DNA from: Eggerthellaceae bacterium UBA3686
GTDB taxonomy: Bacteria; Actinomycetota; Coriobacteriia; Coriobacteriales; Eggerthellaceae
Length of the DNA: 31,110 nucleotides
Assembly: GCA_002371495.1 (NCBI GenBank)
Contig: DFIX01000035.1
Coordinates: 3,120 to 34,229 of the forward strand
Direction: 5' to 3'
The translations under genes were made by a program, and so were the position numbers. A model generated the notes under the pieces. It worked only from the letters and a program-made list of their open reading frames with translations, made no database searches and was not told where the DNA came from. Each line of letters starts with the position of its first letter. The first letter of the stretch is position 1. This document shows positions 14,548-22,164 of this stretch, one piece after another.

Positions 14548-16104
14548 TTATTCGCTCATATTGCCCAAAAAATCGCAAACCGCAGCGCGAATCGCATCGG
14601 CGTTCCCGTCGATTACCTCCGTGAACCTGATGGGGAGGTCGTCGAGCTCGGCAAGGCCCGCCGGGATGTCGGCAAGTCCCGTCTCGTCGGCGATGAGCCG
14701 GTTGAGCTCGCATCCGGTCAGGGCGGCGACTTCGGCAGGTAGCTCCTCGGACAGGGCTATGCCGTGCAGCGCCCGATACACGTTGTTTCCGAATTTCGCC
14801 CAATGGGCGGTTGAGGCGACGATGACAGGGATGCCCTCTTCGCGCAGGTTCTCGGCAACTTGCCAGGCAACTGCGGTATGGGGATCCATAAGGTAGCCGC
14901 AGCGCTCGAACACGTCGCGTATAGCGGCCAAGCATCCTTCGTTGTCGACCGAGTCGGCGGCGTAGAGCTCGCGCATCTTCGCAAACGTGTCGCGGTCGAC
15001 GCGGAAGCACTTTTCGGCGCCCAGATCGCGCATCCACCCCTTAATGGCTTCTGCGTCTCGGCCGGTGAGCTCGAAAAGCTGTCGTTCGAGGTTCGAGGAA
15101 ACCAGGATGTCCATCGAAGGAGACGGGGTCTTGACGAACGTGCGCTCGGAAATGTCGTAGGTACCGGTGTTTATGAAGTCGGTGAGCACGCGGTTCTCGT
15201 TCGAAGCGCAGAGAAGGCGCCGAATTGGCGTGCCCATGCGCTTGGCGTAGTAAGCGGCCAGGATATTGCCGAAATTGCCCGTAGGCACGCAGACGTCGAC
15301 GGCGCTGCCCGCCTCGATGCGCCCGTCGGCTACCAGGTTGGCATAGGCCGAGATGTAGTAGACGACCTGGGGCATCAGGCGGCCCCAGTTAATCGAGTTG
15401 GCGCTCGAGAGCGCGATGCTGAACCGTTCGTGAAGCTCCTTTGCGAAGCTCTCGTCGTTGAACACGGTTTTCGCACCCGTTTGGCAGTCGTCGAAGTTGC
15501 CGCGAACGCCCCAGACGGTGACATTGCCGCCACGCTGGGTAGCCATCTGTTTGAATTGGATGTCGCTGACTCCGCCGTCGGGGTACATGACTCCGATCGA
15601 GACGCCTTCGACATCGCGGAAGCCCTCGAGGGCTGCCTTGCCGGTGTCGCCGGACGTGGCGACCAAAATCATGTGGGTGTCATCGAGCTGACCGCGGTTG
15701 CGCAACTCGGCTGCGCTCGTGCTGAAGAAGCGCGGAAGGCATTGCAAGGCCATGTCCTTGAAGGCGCTCGTCGGGCCGTGCCATAACTCGAGCAGGTAAA
15801 CGTCGCCCGGCAGTTTGGTGAGTGGACAGATGTCGGGCGTGTCGAAGTTGCTCCCGTAGGCTTCGCCGGTAATAGTTGCCAGCTGGTCATCGGTCAGGTC
15901 TACGTCGAAAGCGCGGTAGATTCGTGCTGCGCGCTGGGCGTAGGGCAACTGCCCGAGGGCGCATATCTCGTCGAGCGAGAGTTCGGGGATGCGCTCGGGC
16001 ACGAACAGGCCGCCTCCTGGCGCCAGCCCGTCGACGACCGCTTCGGTGAAGGCAACTGGCTCCTCGACGGCGCCACGGGTGTCGATGTATCGATTATCGC
16101 TCAT
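14548..16104 (-). CDS. thrC: Threonine synthase
   Basis: This 518-residue PLP enzyme converts O-phosphohomoserine to threonine. The N-terminal domain reads YIDTRG and GLAPGGGLFVPE. The catalytic segment HGPTSAFKDMALQ places the PLP lysine at about residue 116, and a TSGDTGKAALEGF motif and GNFGNILAAYYAKRMG supply the phosphate/PLP contacts. Length fits the longer bacterial ThrC type. AGGGAGC precedes the ATG. An extended -10 (TGTTATACT) lies about 52 bases upstream. No T-box or attenuator was recognised in its short leader. Confidence 0.95.
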   Translation of the reverse strand: MSDNRYIDTRGAVEEPVAFTEAVVDGLAPGGGLFVPERIPELSLDEICALGQLPYAQRAARIYRAFDVDLTDDQLATITGEAYGSNFDTPDICPLTKLPGDVYLLELWHGPTSAFKDMALQCLPRFFSTSAAELRNRGQLDDTHMILVATSGDTGKAALEGFRDVEGVSIGVMYPDGGVSDIQFKQMATQRGGNVTVWGVRGNFDDCQTGAKTVFNDESFAKELHERFSIALSSANSINWGRLMPQVVYYISAYANLVADGRIEAGSAVDVCVPTGNFGNILAAYYAKRMGTPIRRLLCASNENRVLTDFINTGTYDISERTFVKTPSPSMDILVSSNLERQLFELTGRDAEAIKGWMRDLGAEKCFRVDRDTFAKMRELYAADSVDNEGCLAAIRDVFERCGYLMDPHTAVAWQVAENLREEGIPVIVASTAHWAKFGNNVYRALHGIALSEELPAEVAALTGCELNRLIADETGLADIPAGLAELDDLPIRFTEVIDGNADAIRAAVCDFLGNMSE

Positions 16105-16155
16105 ATTCGTGCTCCCTGCTTTTCGGTTGTTGACCTTGAAGTATCAGACTCCGTC

Positions 16156-16164
16156 AGTATAACA
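16156..16164 (-). promoter_or_regulatory. Extended -10 for thrC
   Basis: On the minus strand TGTTATACT gives an extended -10 with a weak -35. The inferred transcript start is about 45 bases before the thrC ATG. Confidence 0.5.
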
Positions 16165-16302
16165 GTGCCTGGCGCGCATGCCCCATCGGGAGGTGGGCTG
16201 TGCCGTGGAAAGCAGAAATGCGCCAGCGAGGACGGCGAATGTGCGACAAAGAAAGTAAAAGACGAAGAACTTGTGGAGAGAAAAGTAAACTGAATATAAC
16301 TA

Positions 16303-16331
16303 TTGACAATGATTATAAGTAACCCTAAGAT
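16303..16331 (+). promoter_or_regulatory. Strong sigma-70 type promoter of the small RNA
   Basis: TTGACA at 16303-16308 and TAAGAT at 16326-16331 are separated by exactly 17 bases in an AT-rich surrounding. Transcription would start at about 16338. Confidence 0.7.
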
Positions 16332-16337
16332 AACAAA

Positions 16338-16500
16338 TGTCGCAAGGCGAAAGCCGATACGGCAAATAAGCTGACACGGCGGTGAAGATTCCTCTCGTCT
16401 GATCGTTCACCGCAAAGAAGGTCGGTGAGGGACCCACCCCCCTCTCTCTTCCCTCACCGACCGCCCTCAAATCGGAGCCGCCCTTTGAGGCGGCTCTTTC
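16338..16500 (+). ncRNA. Candidate small RNA with two pyrimidine-rich hairpin loops (6C-like)
   Basis: Between a clear promoter and a clear terminator, with no ORF of note, the sequence folds into separate elements. GGC-GAAA-GCC is a small GNRA-type hairpin at 16346-16355. GCGGTGAA/TTCACCGC (16379-16386 with 16406-16413) presents a loop containing TCCTCTCGTCT. A perfect 13-bp stem (16420-16432 with 16450-16462) presents a 17-base loop of only C and T except one A, including six C in a row. The 6C RNAs of actinobacteria are defined by two hairpins with C-rich loops, so this may be a distant relative or a new class. Such loops can bind G-rich ribosome sites of mRNAs. The next gene has its own AT-rich upstream region, so this is probably not its leader. 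Confidence 0.55.
16475..16500 (+). terminator. Intrinsic terminator of the small RNA
   Basis: An 8-bp stem GAGCCGCC/GGCGGCTC with a six-base loop is followed by TTTCACTT. It ends the transcript 82 bases before the regulator gene. Confidence 0.75.
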
Positions 16501-16582
16501 ACTTGCACAGTCATTTAGAAGTTATCCCAGGTAAAAATATATTTATGATAAGATGTGCAAAACCCGATTCTAGGAGCGCTTT

Positions 16583-16969
16583 ATGCAAAAGATATCGATG
16601 TCGCACGAGGATTACCTCGAGGCGATAATCATACTTGGGGGCACAGACGAGAGCCCCGTGCGTTCCGTCGACGTCGCCAAACAGATGGGCGTCTCGAAGG
16701 CTTCCGTCAACAAGGCCATCGGCTTGCTAAAAGAGCGCGGTCTGCTCGACCAACCCTACTATGGCGACATCACGCTCACCGCCGAAGGCTACGAATACGG
16801 CAAGGCGATTTACAAGCGCCATCGCTACCTGACCACGTTCCTCTCGAAGGGGCTCGGCATCGATCCCGAGGTGGCAGAGCAGGAAGCGTGCCTTATGGAG
16901 CACGCCATAAGCGATGACTCCTTCGAGAAATGGGTTACCTACATCGAAAGTTTGGGCTTGGTCGAGTAG
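16583..16969 (+). CDS. DtxR/MntR-type metal-dependent regulator (short form)
   Basis: The 128-residue protein carries the MntR/DtxR winged helix, SHEDYLEAIIILGG then RSVDVAKQMGVSKASVNKAI and LTAEGYEYGKAIYKRHRYLTTFL, with a dimerisation region ending EACLMEHAISDDSFEKWV. The Glu/Cys/His-containing ACLMEHAIS segment matches the metal-ligand region of the family. It lacks the C-terminal SH3-like domain and is shorter than DtxR. AGGAG lies seven bases before the ATG, and AT-rich sequence (AAAAATATATTTATGATAAG) just upstream probably holds its promoter. Metal specificity (Mn or Fe) cannot be told from the sequence. Confidence 0.85.
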   Translation: MQKISMSHEDYLEAIIILGGTDESPVRSVDVAKQMGVSKASVNKAIGLLKERGLLDQPYYGDITLTAEGYEYGKAIYKRHRYLTTFLSKGLGIDPEVAEQEACLMEHAISDDSFEKWVTYIESLGLVE

Positions 16970-17173
16970 CGCTTCGCCCTTAAATCATTAAATCGCATAC
17001 CAATATTGCTCTGGTCCTGCACTCGCGCTGGGGCGCAAGTGCCATTTGCGGCCAAATTGCAGCGCGTTCACGGAATCTGCTTCTGAAGATATATTAAAGA
17101 ACCCGCAAGCGACTCCTTTCGTGGTATTCTGAAACCGTTCCGCGCATCAACACACTACAACCGCACTCGGTGC

Positions 17174-18148
17174 ATGGGGAGCAAGTTCTTGGCAAGGTAT
17201 ACGAATATCGTCTCGTTCGACGACGCTCGCGAAGCGTCGCGGCAGCGGCGTATCCGCGAAGCGGCCGAAGACCAGCGACTCAGGGCGCTGAGCGGCGGGC
17301 CCATTCATTACGATTTGAGTCTGTTCGCAGGACCCGAATCCCGCAACAAGAATCGCGAGCCCGAAAGGGAGGTTCACGACGGCGCGCCTGAGCGTAGCCC
17401 CCTTGCGGCAAGCAAGAGCGCCTTCTCGAAGGTGCGCGCATTCGCGTTTCCAGGCATATCCGAAAAGCCAGCGCCCGAACTGGTTGAAGCCGATGCCGAA
17501 GACGAGCCTGCGTACGAACCTGTGCCCGATGCGCGCGAGCGCCGCCGTCGCGAACGCGCCAAAGCGCGTGCGGACAAGATGTTCGACCGGCAGTTCGCCG
17601 ATTCCGCTTTGGCGGATTACGCAGAAGACGCCCCGCGAGCAGCCTTGTACGAAGGGCAGATGGGGTCGAGCCAGCGTCGCGCCGCTCGCATGCAGCGAGC
17701 CTCCCAGGCAACGCCGGCGAGCGCCAAGATCAACCCGCTTGGTTGGTTCGCGGGGCTCAACGTGTCACCCGGTCGCCTGAAGGTGGCGACAGCCCTGCTC
17801 TGTCTGGTGCTGACGGCGGTTTTCCTGTACACGCCCGCCCAGCATTACTACCAGTCGGTTCGCGAGCACGATCGGCTTGCAGCGGAGTACGCCAGCATCG
17901 AGCAGCGCAATGCGGTGCTAGGCGACCAAAACACCTCGCTGGCGAGCAATGCCGGCATGGAAGACGCCGTGCGCCAGAAATACGGCTATGTCGTGAGCGG
18001 TGAGGAGACTGCCGTGGTGACGGGGCTCTCGGAAGGGGCTTCGGATACGCACAAGGATGGAGTCGAGGCAAACGTGCTGGCCAGCAGCGTAAAAGCGCCT
18101 GAAGAGTGGTACACGCCGTATCTCGACGCCCTTTTCGGCGTATCATAG
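17174..18148 (+). CDS. FtsB/DivIC-like septum formation protein
   Basis: The 324-residue protein has a long charged cytoplasmic N-terminal part (about 1-205) rich in Arg, Glu and Ala. One transmembrane helix follows at about 208-222 (VATALLCLVLTAVFLY), and then a FtsB-type coiled coil (YYQSVREHDRLAAEYASIEQ and on), ending with a VRQKYGYVVSGEETAVV motif typical of DivIC/FtsB. It probably takes part in the FtsQLB divisome complex. The N-terminal extension is longer than in most FtsB proteins, and the ribosome site before the ATG at 17174 is weak, so a later start is possible. The following Ppx/GppA gene matches the FtsB-Ppx pairing seen in other actinobacteria. Confidence 0.75.
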   Translation: MGSKFLARYTNIVSFDDAREASRQRRIREAAEDQRLRALSGGPIHYDLSLFAGPESRNKNREPEREVHDGAPERSPLAASKSAFSKVRAFAFPGISEKPAPELVEADAEDEPAYEPVPDARERRRRERAKARADKMFDRQFADSALADYAEDAPRAALYEGQMGSSQRRAARMQRASQATPASAKINPLGWFAGLNVSPGRLKVATALLCLVLTAVFLYTPAQHYYQSVREHDRLAAEYASIEQRNAVLGDQNTSLASNAGMEDAVRQKYGYVVSGEETAVVTGLSEGASDTHKDGVEANVLASSVKAPEEWYTPYLDALFGVS

Positions 18149-18206
18149 CCTCGTAAAGGCGAGCACGCTTGCCGAGGATCCGTCCCTTTCCATATAGGGG
18201 GAAATC

Positions 18207-19178
18207 ATGACGAATACCGCAAATTGCTACGTCCCCGGTCGCTATGCGGCTATCGATATCGGCACAGTCACGGCGCGTTTGCTCATCGTCGATGTGCAAG
18301 GGAACGGGTCGATGACCGAGCTGCATCGCGATCATGCTATTTGCAATCTTGGGGTCGGCGTGGACAAAACGGGTCGCCTTGCGCCAGCGGCCATTGCGCG
18401 CGTCGGTGAAGTGGTTGAACGTTTCATGCGCACGATCGACGAGCTGCAGCCAGCCGATGGTGGATCGGTGATTGTTACGGCGAAAGCCACTTCAGCATCG
18501 CGTGACGCCGAGAACGCGGCAGATTTTGTGGCTACGCTGGCCGACTTGGGCGTGGAGCTGTCGGTTATACCCGGTCAGAAAGAGGCGGCGCTTTCGTTCG
18601 CTGGAGCTACCTCGGCCTTTCCGGGCGAAGACGTGGTGGTGCTCGACGTGGGCGGCGGCTCGAGCGAGATCATCGCCGGCCATGCAGGCGGCGAACCCCG
18701 TTTTTCCCATTCCTTCAACATAGGGTGCCGTCGAGTGACCGAGCGGTACTTCGAAAGCGATCCTCCGGCGCCTGCCGATATCGAGGCCGCCGGCACATGG
18801 ATTGCCGCCGAGATGAAGGACTTCTTGGGAAAACTCGTGGCAGGAGGCTTCGATGGGTGCCGGGTGATCGCCGTCGCGGGTACGGCGACGTCCATCATCT
18901 CGATGCGCGAGCGAATGGAAGTTTACGACTCGGCCCGCGTTCATGGCGCTATGGCCTCGCGCGCCGATGTCGATGCGCTCCTCGGGCGTTTGTCGGCCAT
19001 GTCGCTTGCCGAGCGAGAGCGCGTAGTCGGCCTCGATCCCGGCAGGGCGCCCGTCATCGTGGCCGGCGTCCTCATCATCCAGCAGATCATGCAGCTTTTA
19101 GGAGCTTCCTCGTTCACGGCCAGCGAGCGTGACATTCTGCACGGGATCGTCCTCGATTCTGCGCGCAAGCTCGGGTAA
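18207..19178 (+). CDS. Ppx/GppA-family exopolyphosphatase/pppGpp phosphatase
   Basis: This 323-residue protein belongs to the sugar kinase/HSP70/actin ATPase fold family that degrades polyphosphate or converts pppGpp to ppGpp. Phosphate-binding loops AIDIGTVTARLLIVD and VLDVGGGSSEI, the IPGQKEAALSF segment carrying the usual catalytic Glu, and an adenosine-type motif VIAVAGTATSI are all present. Only the short, two-lobed form is present, without the HD-like C-terminal domain of E. coli Ppx, so the substrate cannot be decided. AGGGGG lies five bases before the ATG. It is followed by tRNA-Leu. Confidence 0.85.
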   Translation: MTNTANCYVPGRYAAIDIGTVTARLLIVDVQGNGSMTELHRDHAICNLGVGVDKTGRLAPAAIARVGEVVERFMRTIDELQPADGGSVIVTAKATSASRDAENAADFVATLADLGVELSVIPGQKEAALSFAGATSAFPGEDVVVLDVGGGSSEIIAGHAGGEPRFSHSFNIGCRRVTERYFESDPPAPADIEAAGTWIAAEMKDFLGKLVAGGFDGCRVIAVAGTATSIISMRERMEVYDSARVHGAMASRADVDALLGRLSAMSLAERERVVGLDPGRAPVIVAGVLIIQQIMQLLGASSFTASERDILHGIVLDSARKLG

Positions 19179-19290
19179 TCGCTGTCTGCGCCGCGCCGGA
19201 GGGATGGCATGAGACAAACCTTGCGGCTCGTCGCGCGAGCATGCGCAACGCTGGGTCCGCGCTTTGCGCAAGGACGCGGTCTTGATGGCG

Positions 19291-19296
19291 TATAAT
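19291..19296 (+). promoter_or_regulatory. -10 element for tRNA-Leu
   Basis: A perfect TATAAT lies 28 bases before the tRNA. The -35 is weak, with TTGCGC too distant by three or four bases. Confidence 0.5.
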
Positions 19297-19324
19297 GCGC
19301 GTGGGCGCGACCATGGTGCCGCAT

Positions 19325-19409
19325 GGGGACGTGGTGGAATTGGCAGACACCGGAGACTTAAAATCTTCTGCGGAAACGCGTGCGGGTTCGAGTCCCGCCG
19401 TCCCTACCA
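19325..19409 (+). tRNA. tRNA-Leu (anticodon UAA)
   Basis: The acceptor stem GGGGACG pairs with CGTCCCT, with a G-U at the first pair. The anticodon loop is CTTAAAA, and a variable arm of class II size follows, then the T-arm GCGGGTTCGAGTCCCGC. The CCA end is encoded at 19407-19409. Confidence 0.95.
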
Positions 19410-19416
19410 GCAAACC

Positions 19417-19449
19417 AAAGGGCGCCGCATGATTGCGGCGCCCTTTTGC
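19417..19449 (+). terminator. Intrinsic terminator after tRNA-Leu
   Basis: A GC-rich stem AAAGGGCGCCGC/GCGGCGCCCTTTT with a six-base loop is followed by further T-rich sequence. Confidence 0.85.
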
Positions 19450-19464
19450 TTTTGCATCACTTAG

Positions 19465-19503
19465 AAAATGTGAAAAAGGGGTCTGACCCCTTTTTCACAT
19501 TTT
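19465..19503. repeat. 39-bp perfect palindrome, second REP-like element
   Basis: Nineteen-base arms pair around one T: AAAATGTGAAAAAGGGGTC and its complement. It lies just past the uspA stop (19507), on the other side of which is the tRNA-Leu terminator. Design and position match the palindrome at 283-313: A-tract, G3-4, one-base centre, C3-4, T-tract, at the 3' end of a minus-strand gene. Confidence 0.85.
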
Positions 19504-19506
19504 TCG

Positions 19507-19986
19507 TTAGAAGCCCTCGTACTCGCCCAGGTTGACCTCTTCAATCGCCTCGGGGCGCACGACCAGCACGTCGCAGTCCATATGGCGGACGAGGTAGGTC
19601 GAGACGCTGCCCACGAACGCGTACTTGATGCTCGAGAGGCCACGCACGCCGCAGATGACCAGGTCGGGCTTGAACGGCTTGATGATTTCCTCGACGAGCG
19701 CCTCTTCGACGCGGCCGACGCACACCTGGACCTCGACAGAGGGGATGCACTCGTCCTTCGACGCGCGGTTAAGGTAACGGGACAAGGCTTTTTCGATGGC
19801 TTCCTTGTTCGCTTCGGAGATTTCCTTGCGGCGAACGCCGCCGGTCTCGAATACGGAAGAGTCGATGACGTGGCCGAAGAGCACCTCGGCGTTGTTGTCA
19901 TGGGCGATCGAGAGCGTGCGTCGCGCGACGGCTTCCTGCGTATCGCCCCCGTCAAGCGCAGCGAAAATCCTGTTGTACCTTGCCAT
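19507..19986 (-). CDS. Universal stress protein (UspA family)
   Basis: This 159-residue single-domain Usp has the ATP-binding pattern G-x2-G-x9-G-(S/T), seen as GVRGLSSIKYAFVGSVS, and an FAALDGGDTQEA start with a first-strand Asp. AAAGGAGAC lies before the ATG at 19986; a longer in-frame start at 20046 has no good site. TTGCCA-17-TACCAT (20062-20090, minus strand) fits its promoter. It is divergent from lactate permease, which may hint at shared redox control. Confidence 0.88.
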   Translation of the reverse strand: MARYNRIFAALDGGDTQEAVARRTLSIAHDNNAEVLFGHVIDSSVFETGGVRRKEISEANKEAIEKALSRYLNRASKDECIPSVEVQVCVGRVEEALVEEIIKPFKPDLVICGVRGLSSIKYAFVGSVSTYLVRHMDCDVLVVRPEAIEEVNLGEYEGF

Positions 19987-20061
19987 TCTTGTCTCCTTTG
20001 CTGCTCGGCCCGGCGTGTTTGCGCATCCGCCGTTGCCCCGTTGCATTCGTCGATGCCAGTT

Positions 20062-20090
20062 ATGGTAGAGCCCGATGTCGAAGTTGGCAA
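20062..20090 (-). promoter_or_regulatory. Promoter for uspA
   Basis: On the minus strand TTGCCA (20085-20090) and TACCAT (20062-20067) are separated by 17 bases. The inferred start is about 70 bases upstream of the ATG. Confidence 0.5.
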
Positions 20091-20168
20091 GATGCAGTTG
20101 GCGCTAGATTTTCGTCTGTGCGCAGCCCCCTTTGCCCAAAGATTACATCCGTTCGGCAAGTGAGCTAC

Positions 20169-20196
20169 TTTGCAAATAGTGTCGCGCGTCTACAAT
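20169..20196 (+). promoter_or_regulatory. Promoter for lactate permease
   Basis: TTTGCA (20169-20174) and TACAAT (20191-20196) are 16 bases apart, about 67 bases before the ATG. Confidence 0.55.
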
Positions 20197-20262
20197 GGGC
20201 GCATTGGGGAGGCTGCGCTCGCTGTTGCGGGCGCTGCTTAGTTAAGGAGTCCAGGAGGAGAG

Positions 20263-21939
20263 ATGTTCCAAGCGCTACTTGATCCGGTTGCGGGTAACCT
20301 GGGTTTGTCGGCCCTGGTGGCTTGCATACCACTTGTCACGTTCTTCATTATGCTGCTCGGCGTTAAGGCCAAGGCTCATATCTCGGCCGTAGTCGCCCTC
20401 GTTGCGGCTGTTCTGGTGGCTGTCATCGGCTTCCAGATGCCGGCGGGCCTCGCGCTTGTGGCGGCGACTCAGGGTGCTGCGTTCGGCGCATTCCCCATCG
20501 TGTTCATCATCTGCATGGCGGTTTGGTTCTACGAGGTCACGGTCGTCTCGGGCCGCTCGGAGGACCTGCGCAAGTTCTTCGACCAGGTTGGCGGCGGCGA
20601 CATCCGCATCCAGGCCATGATGATCGCCTTCTGCTTCGGCGGCCTGCTCGAGGCCCTGGCAGGCTTTGGCGCGCCCATCGCGGTTACCGCCACCATGATC
20701 CTGGCTCTGGGCGTCAAGCCCAAGAAGGCCGCCCTGACCGTCCTTTTGGCCAACACGGCTCCTGTGGCTTACGGCGCCGTCGCAACGCCGATTACCACGG
20801 CGGGCAACATGGTTGCCAGCGTCACGGGAGACGCGGCCGCAACCGCCCAGCACGTCGCAGCCATCGTTGGCTACCAAGCACCGCTGTTCGCCGTGTTTGT
20901 GCCGTTCCTGCTCGTCATCATTCTCGACGGCAAGCAAGGTGCGAAGGATTGCGTCGTTCCCGCTTTCGTGGTGGGCATCTGCTTCGCCATCACCCAATGG
21001 TGGTGCTCTAACCATTTCGCCTACGAGCTAACCGACGTCATCGCGTCGCTTGTCGGCATGATCGCGTGCGTGGCCTTCATGAAGGTCTGGAAGCCCAAGG
21101 GCGTCGACGGCGTGCGCGAGCGCTTCGGCCTGCCTCCCCTGGCCGAGTCCGAGTCGTCGGACCTCAATGCCAGCCGCACCTTCATGGCCCTCGTTCCGTA
21201 TCTCATCGTCGTCGTCGTGTTCGGTATCTGCAAGCTCGGGATTCCCGACATCCTTGCCCAGACCGACATCAAGATCGCCTGGCCGATCATTTCCGGCGGC
21301 GCCATTCTCAGCGCTGCGGGCAAGGACCCGGGTACGACCTTCAACCTCAACCTGCTTTCGACTCCCGGCACGATGCTATTGGTTGCGGGCCTCATCAGCG
21401 CGCTCGTCTACACGCTTAACACCGAGAACGGCCGCTATAAGATGACGATGGGCGCTGCCATAAAGGCCATCGGTGCGACCTTCTACAAGATGCGCTTCTC
21501 GGCCCTGACCATCGTGCTGGTGCTCTCGCTGGCCTACGTCATGAACTTCAGCGGCCAGACCATCAGCATCGGCGAGTTCCTTTCGGGTTCCGGGTCGATC
21601 TTCCCGGTCATCTCGCCGACGCTCGGCTGGGTCGGCACGGCCGTGACGGGCTCCGACACTTCTGCAAACGCCCTGTTCGCCGGCCTGCAGTACTCGGCCG
21701 CCATGGCCAACCCGGCATTGCAGAACGTTTCCCCCGACCTGTTCCTGGCCGCCAACACCATGGGCGGCGTGGTCGGCAAGATGATCAGCCCGCAGTCGCT
21801 GGCCATTGCCGCCGTCGCGACCCAGGTGCGCGAAGCCGACATCATGAAGCAGGTGCTTCCTTGGTCCGTCGCATTCCTGATCGGTTTGTGCGTGCTTGTG
21901 GGCTTGCAATCGACGGTTTTGGCGTTTGTGTTGCCGTAG
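20263..21939 (+). CDS. lldP: L-lactate permease (LldP/LctP family)
   Basis: This is a 558-residue polytopic permease that imports lactate, usually with a proton. It has 12 or more hydrophobic segments. Typical LctP motifs are present: IPLVTFFIMLLGVKAKAH near the start, AFCFGGLLEALAGFGAPIAV (an LctP signature) and ANTAPVAYGAVATPITTAG. AGGAGGAG lies three bases before the ATG. It is followed by a terminator and then lutABC, so uptake and oxidation are in adjacent transcription units. Confidence 0.95.
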   Translation: MFQALLDPVAGNLGLSALVACIPLVTFFIMLLGVKAKAHISAVVALVAAVLVAVIGFQMPAGLALVAATQGAAFGAFPIVFIICMAVWFYEVTVVSGRSEDLRKFFDQVGGGDIRIQAMMIAFCFGGLLEALAGFGAPIAVTATMILALGVKPKKAALTVLLANTAPVAYGAVATPITTAGNMVASVTGDAAATAQHVAAIVGYQAPLFAVFVPFLLVIILDGKQGAKDCVVPAFVVGICFAITQWWCSNHFAYELTDVIASLVGMIACVAFMKVWKPKGVDGVRERFGLPPLAESESSDLNASRTFMALVPYLIVVVVFGICKLGIPDILAQTDIKIAWPIISGGAILSAAGKDPGTTFNLNLLSTPGTMLLVAGLISALVYTLNTENGRYKMTMGAAIKAIGATFYKMRFSALTIVLVLSLAYVMNFSGQTISIGEFLSGSGSIFPVISPTLGWVGTAVTGSDTSANALFAGLQYSAAMANPALQNVSPDLFLAANTMGGVVGKMISPQSLAIAAVATQVREADIMKQVLPWSVAFLIGLCVLVGLQSTVLAFVLP

Positions 21940-21978
21940 CTTCCGTAGCGGCTAGCGCTGCCGGCCATCAGCAAACGG

Positions 21979-22006
21979 GCGCGCGGGATTATCCCGCGCG
22001 CTTTTT
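21979..22006 (+). terminator. Intrinsic terminator after lactate permease
   Basis: A 10-bp GC stem GCGCGCGGGA/TCCCGCGCGC with a TTA loop is followed by five T. Confidence 0.9.
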
Positions 22007-22041
22007 AATGCGCAGTGTCGGGTTGTGGAGCAAAACAGGAA

Positions 22042-22068
22042 TATAATCAATGAGTTCATATTCTGAAC
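22042..22068 (+). promoter_or_regulatory. -10 and overlapping dyad for lutABC
   Basis: A perfect TATAAT at 22042-22047 is followed by the dyad GTTCA-5-TGAAC at 22054-22068, where a repressor would block start-up. The -35 is poor, suggesting that an activator is needed. Confidence 0.5.
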
Positions 22069-22164
22069 AGGTTTTGGTGGGGTGAATTGCGGTCTTTCTG
22101 CTTGCCGGGTGGGCAGGCGGGGCGCATTCATAGGCAAGTAAGGGCGACTAGGGGAAAGGTACAT

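Larger units (their letters stand above)
16105..16337. other. Divergent promoter region between thrC and the small RNA
   Basis: No protein gene is supported. It holds the thrC promoter (minus) and the small-RNA promoter (plus), separated by an A/G-rich stretch at about 16235-16300. Confidence 0.5.

Noticed and set aside
16105..16160. T-box or amino-acid attenuator before thrC
   Set aside because: The leader is about 50 bases, too short, with no T-box sequence or Thr-rich leader peptide.
16309..16331. Fur/DtxR-like iron box in the AT-rich sequence of the small-RNA promoter
   Set aside because: Only loosely similar (AATGATTATAA) and without a convincing dyad; better explained as spacer of the TTGACA/TAAGAT promoter.
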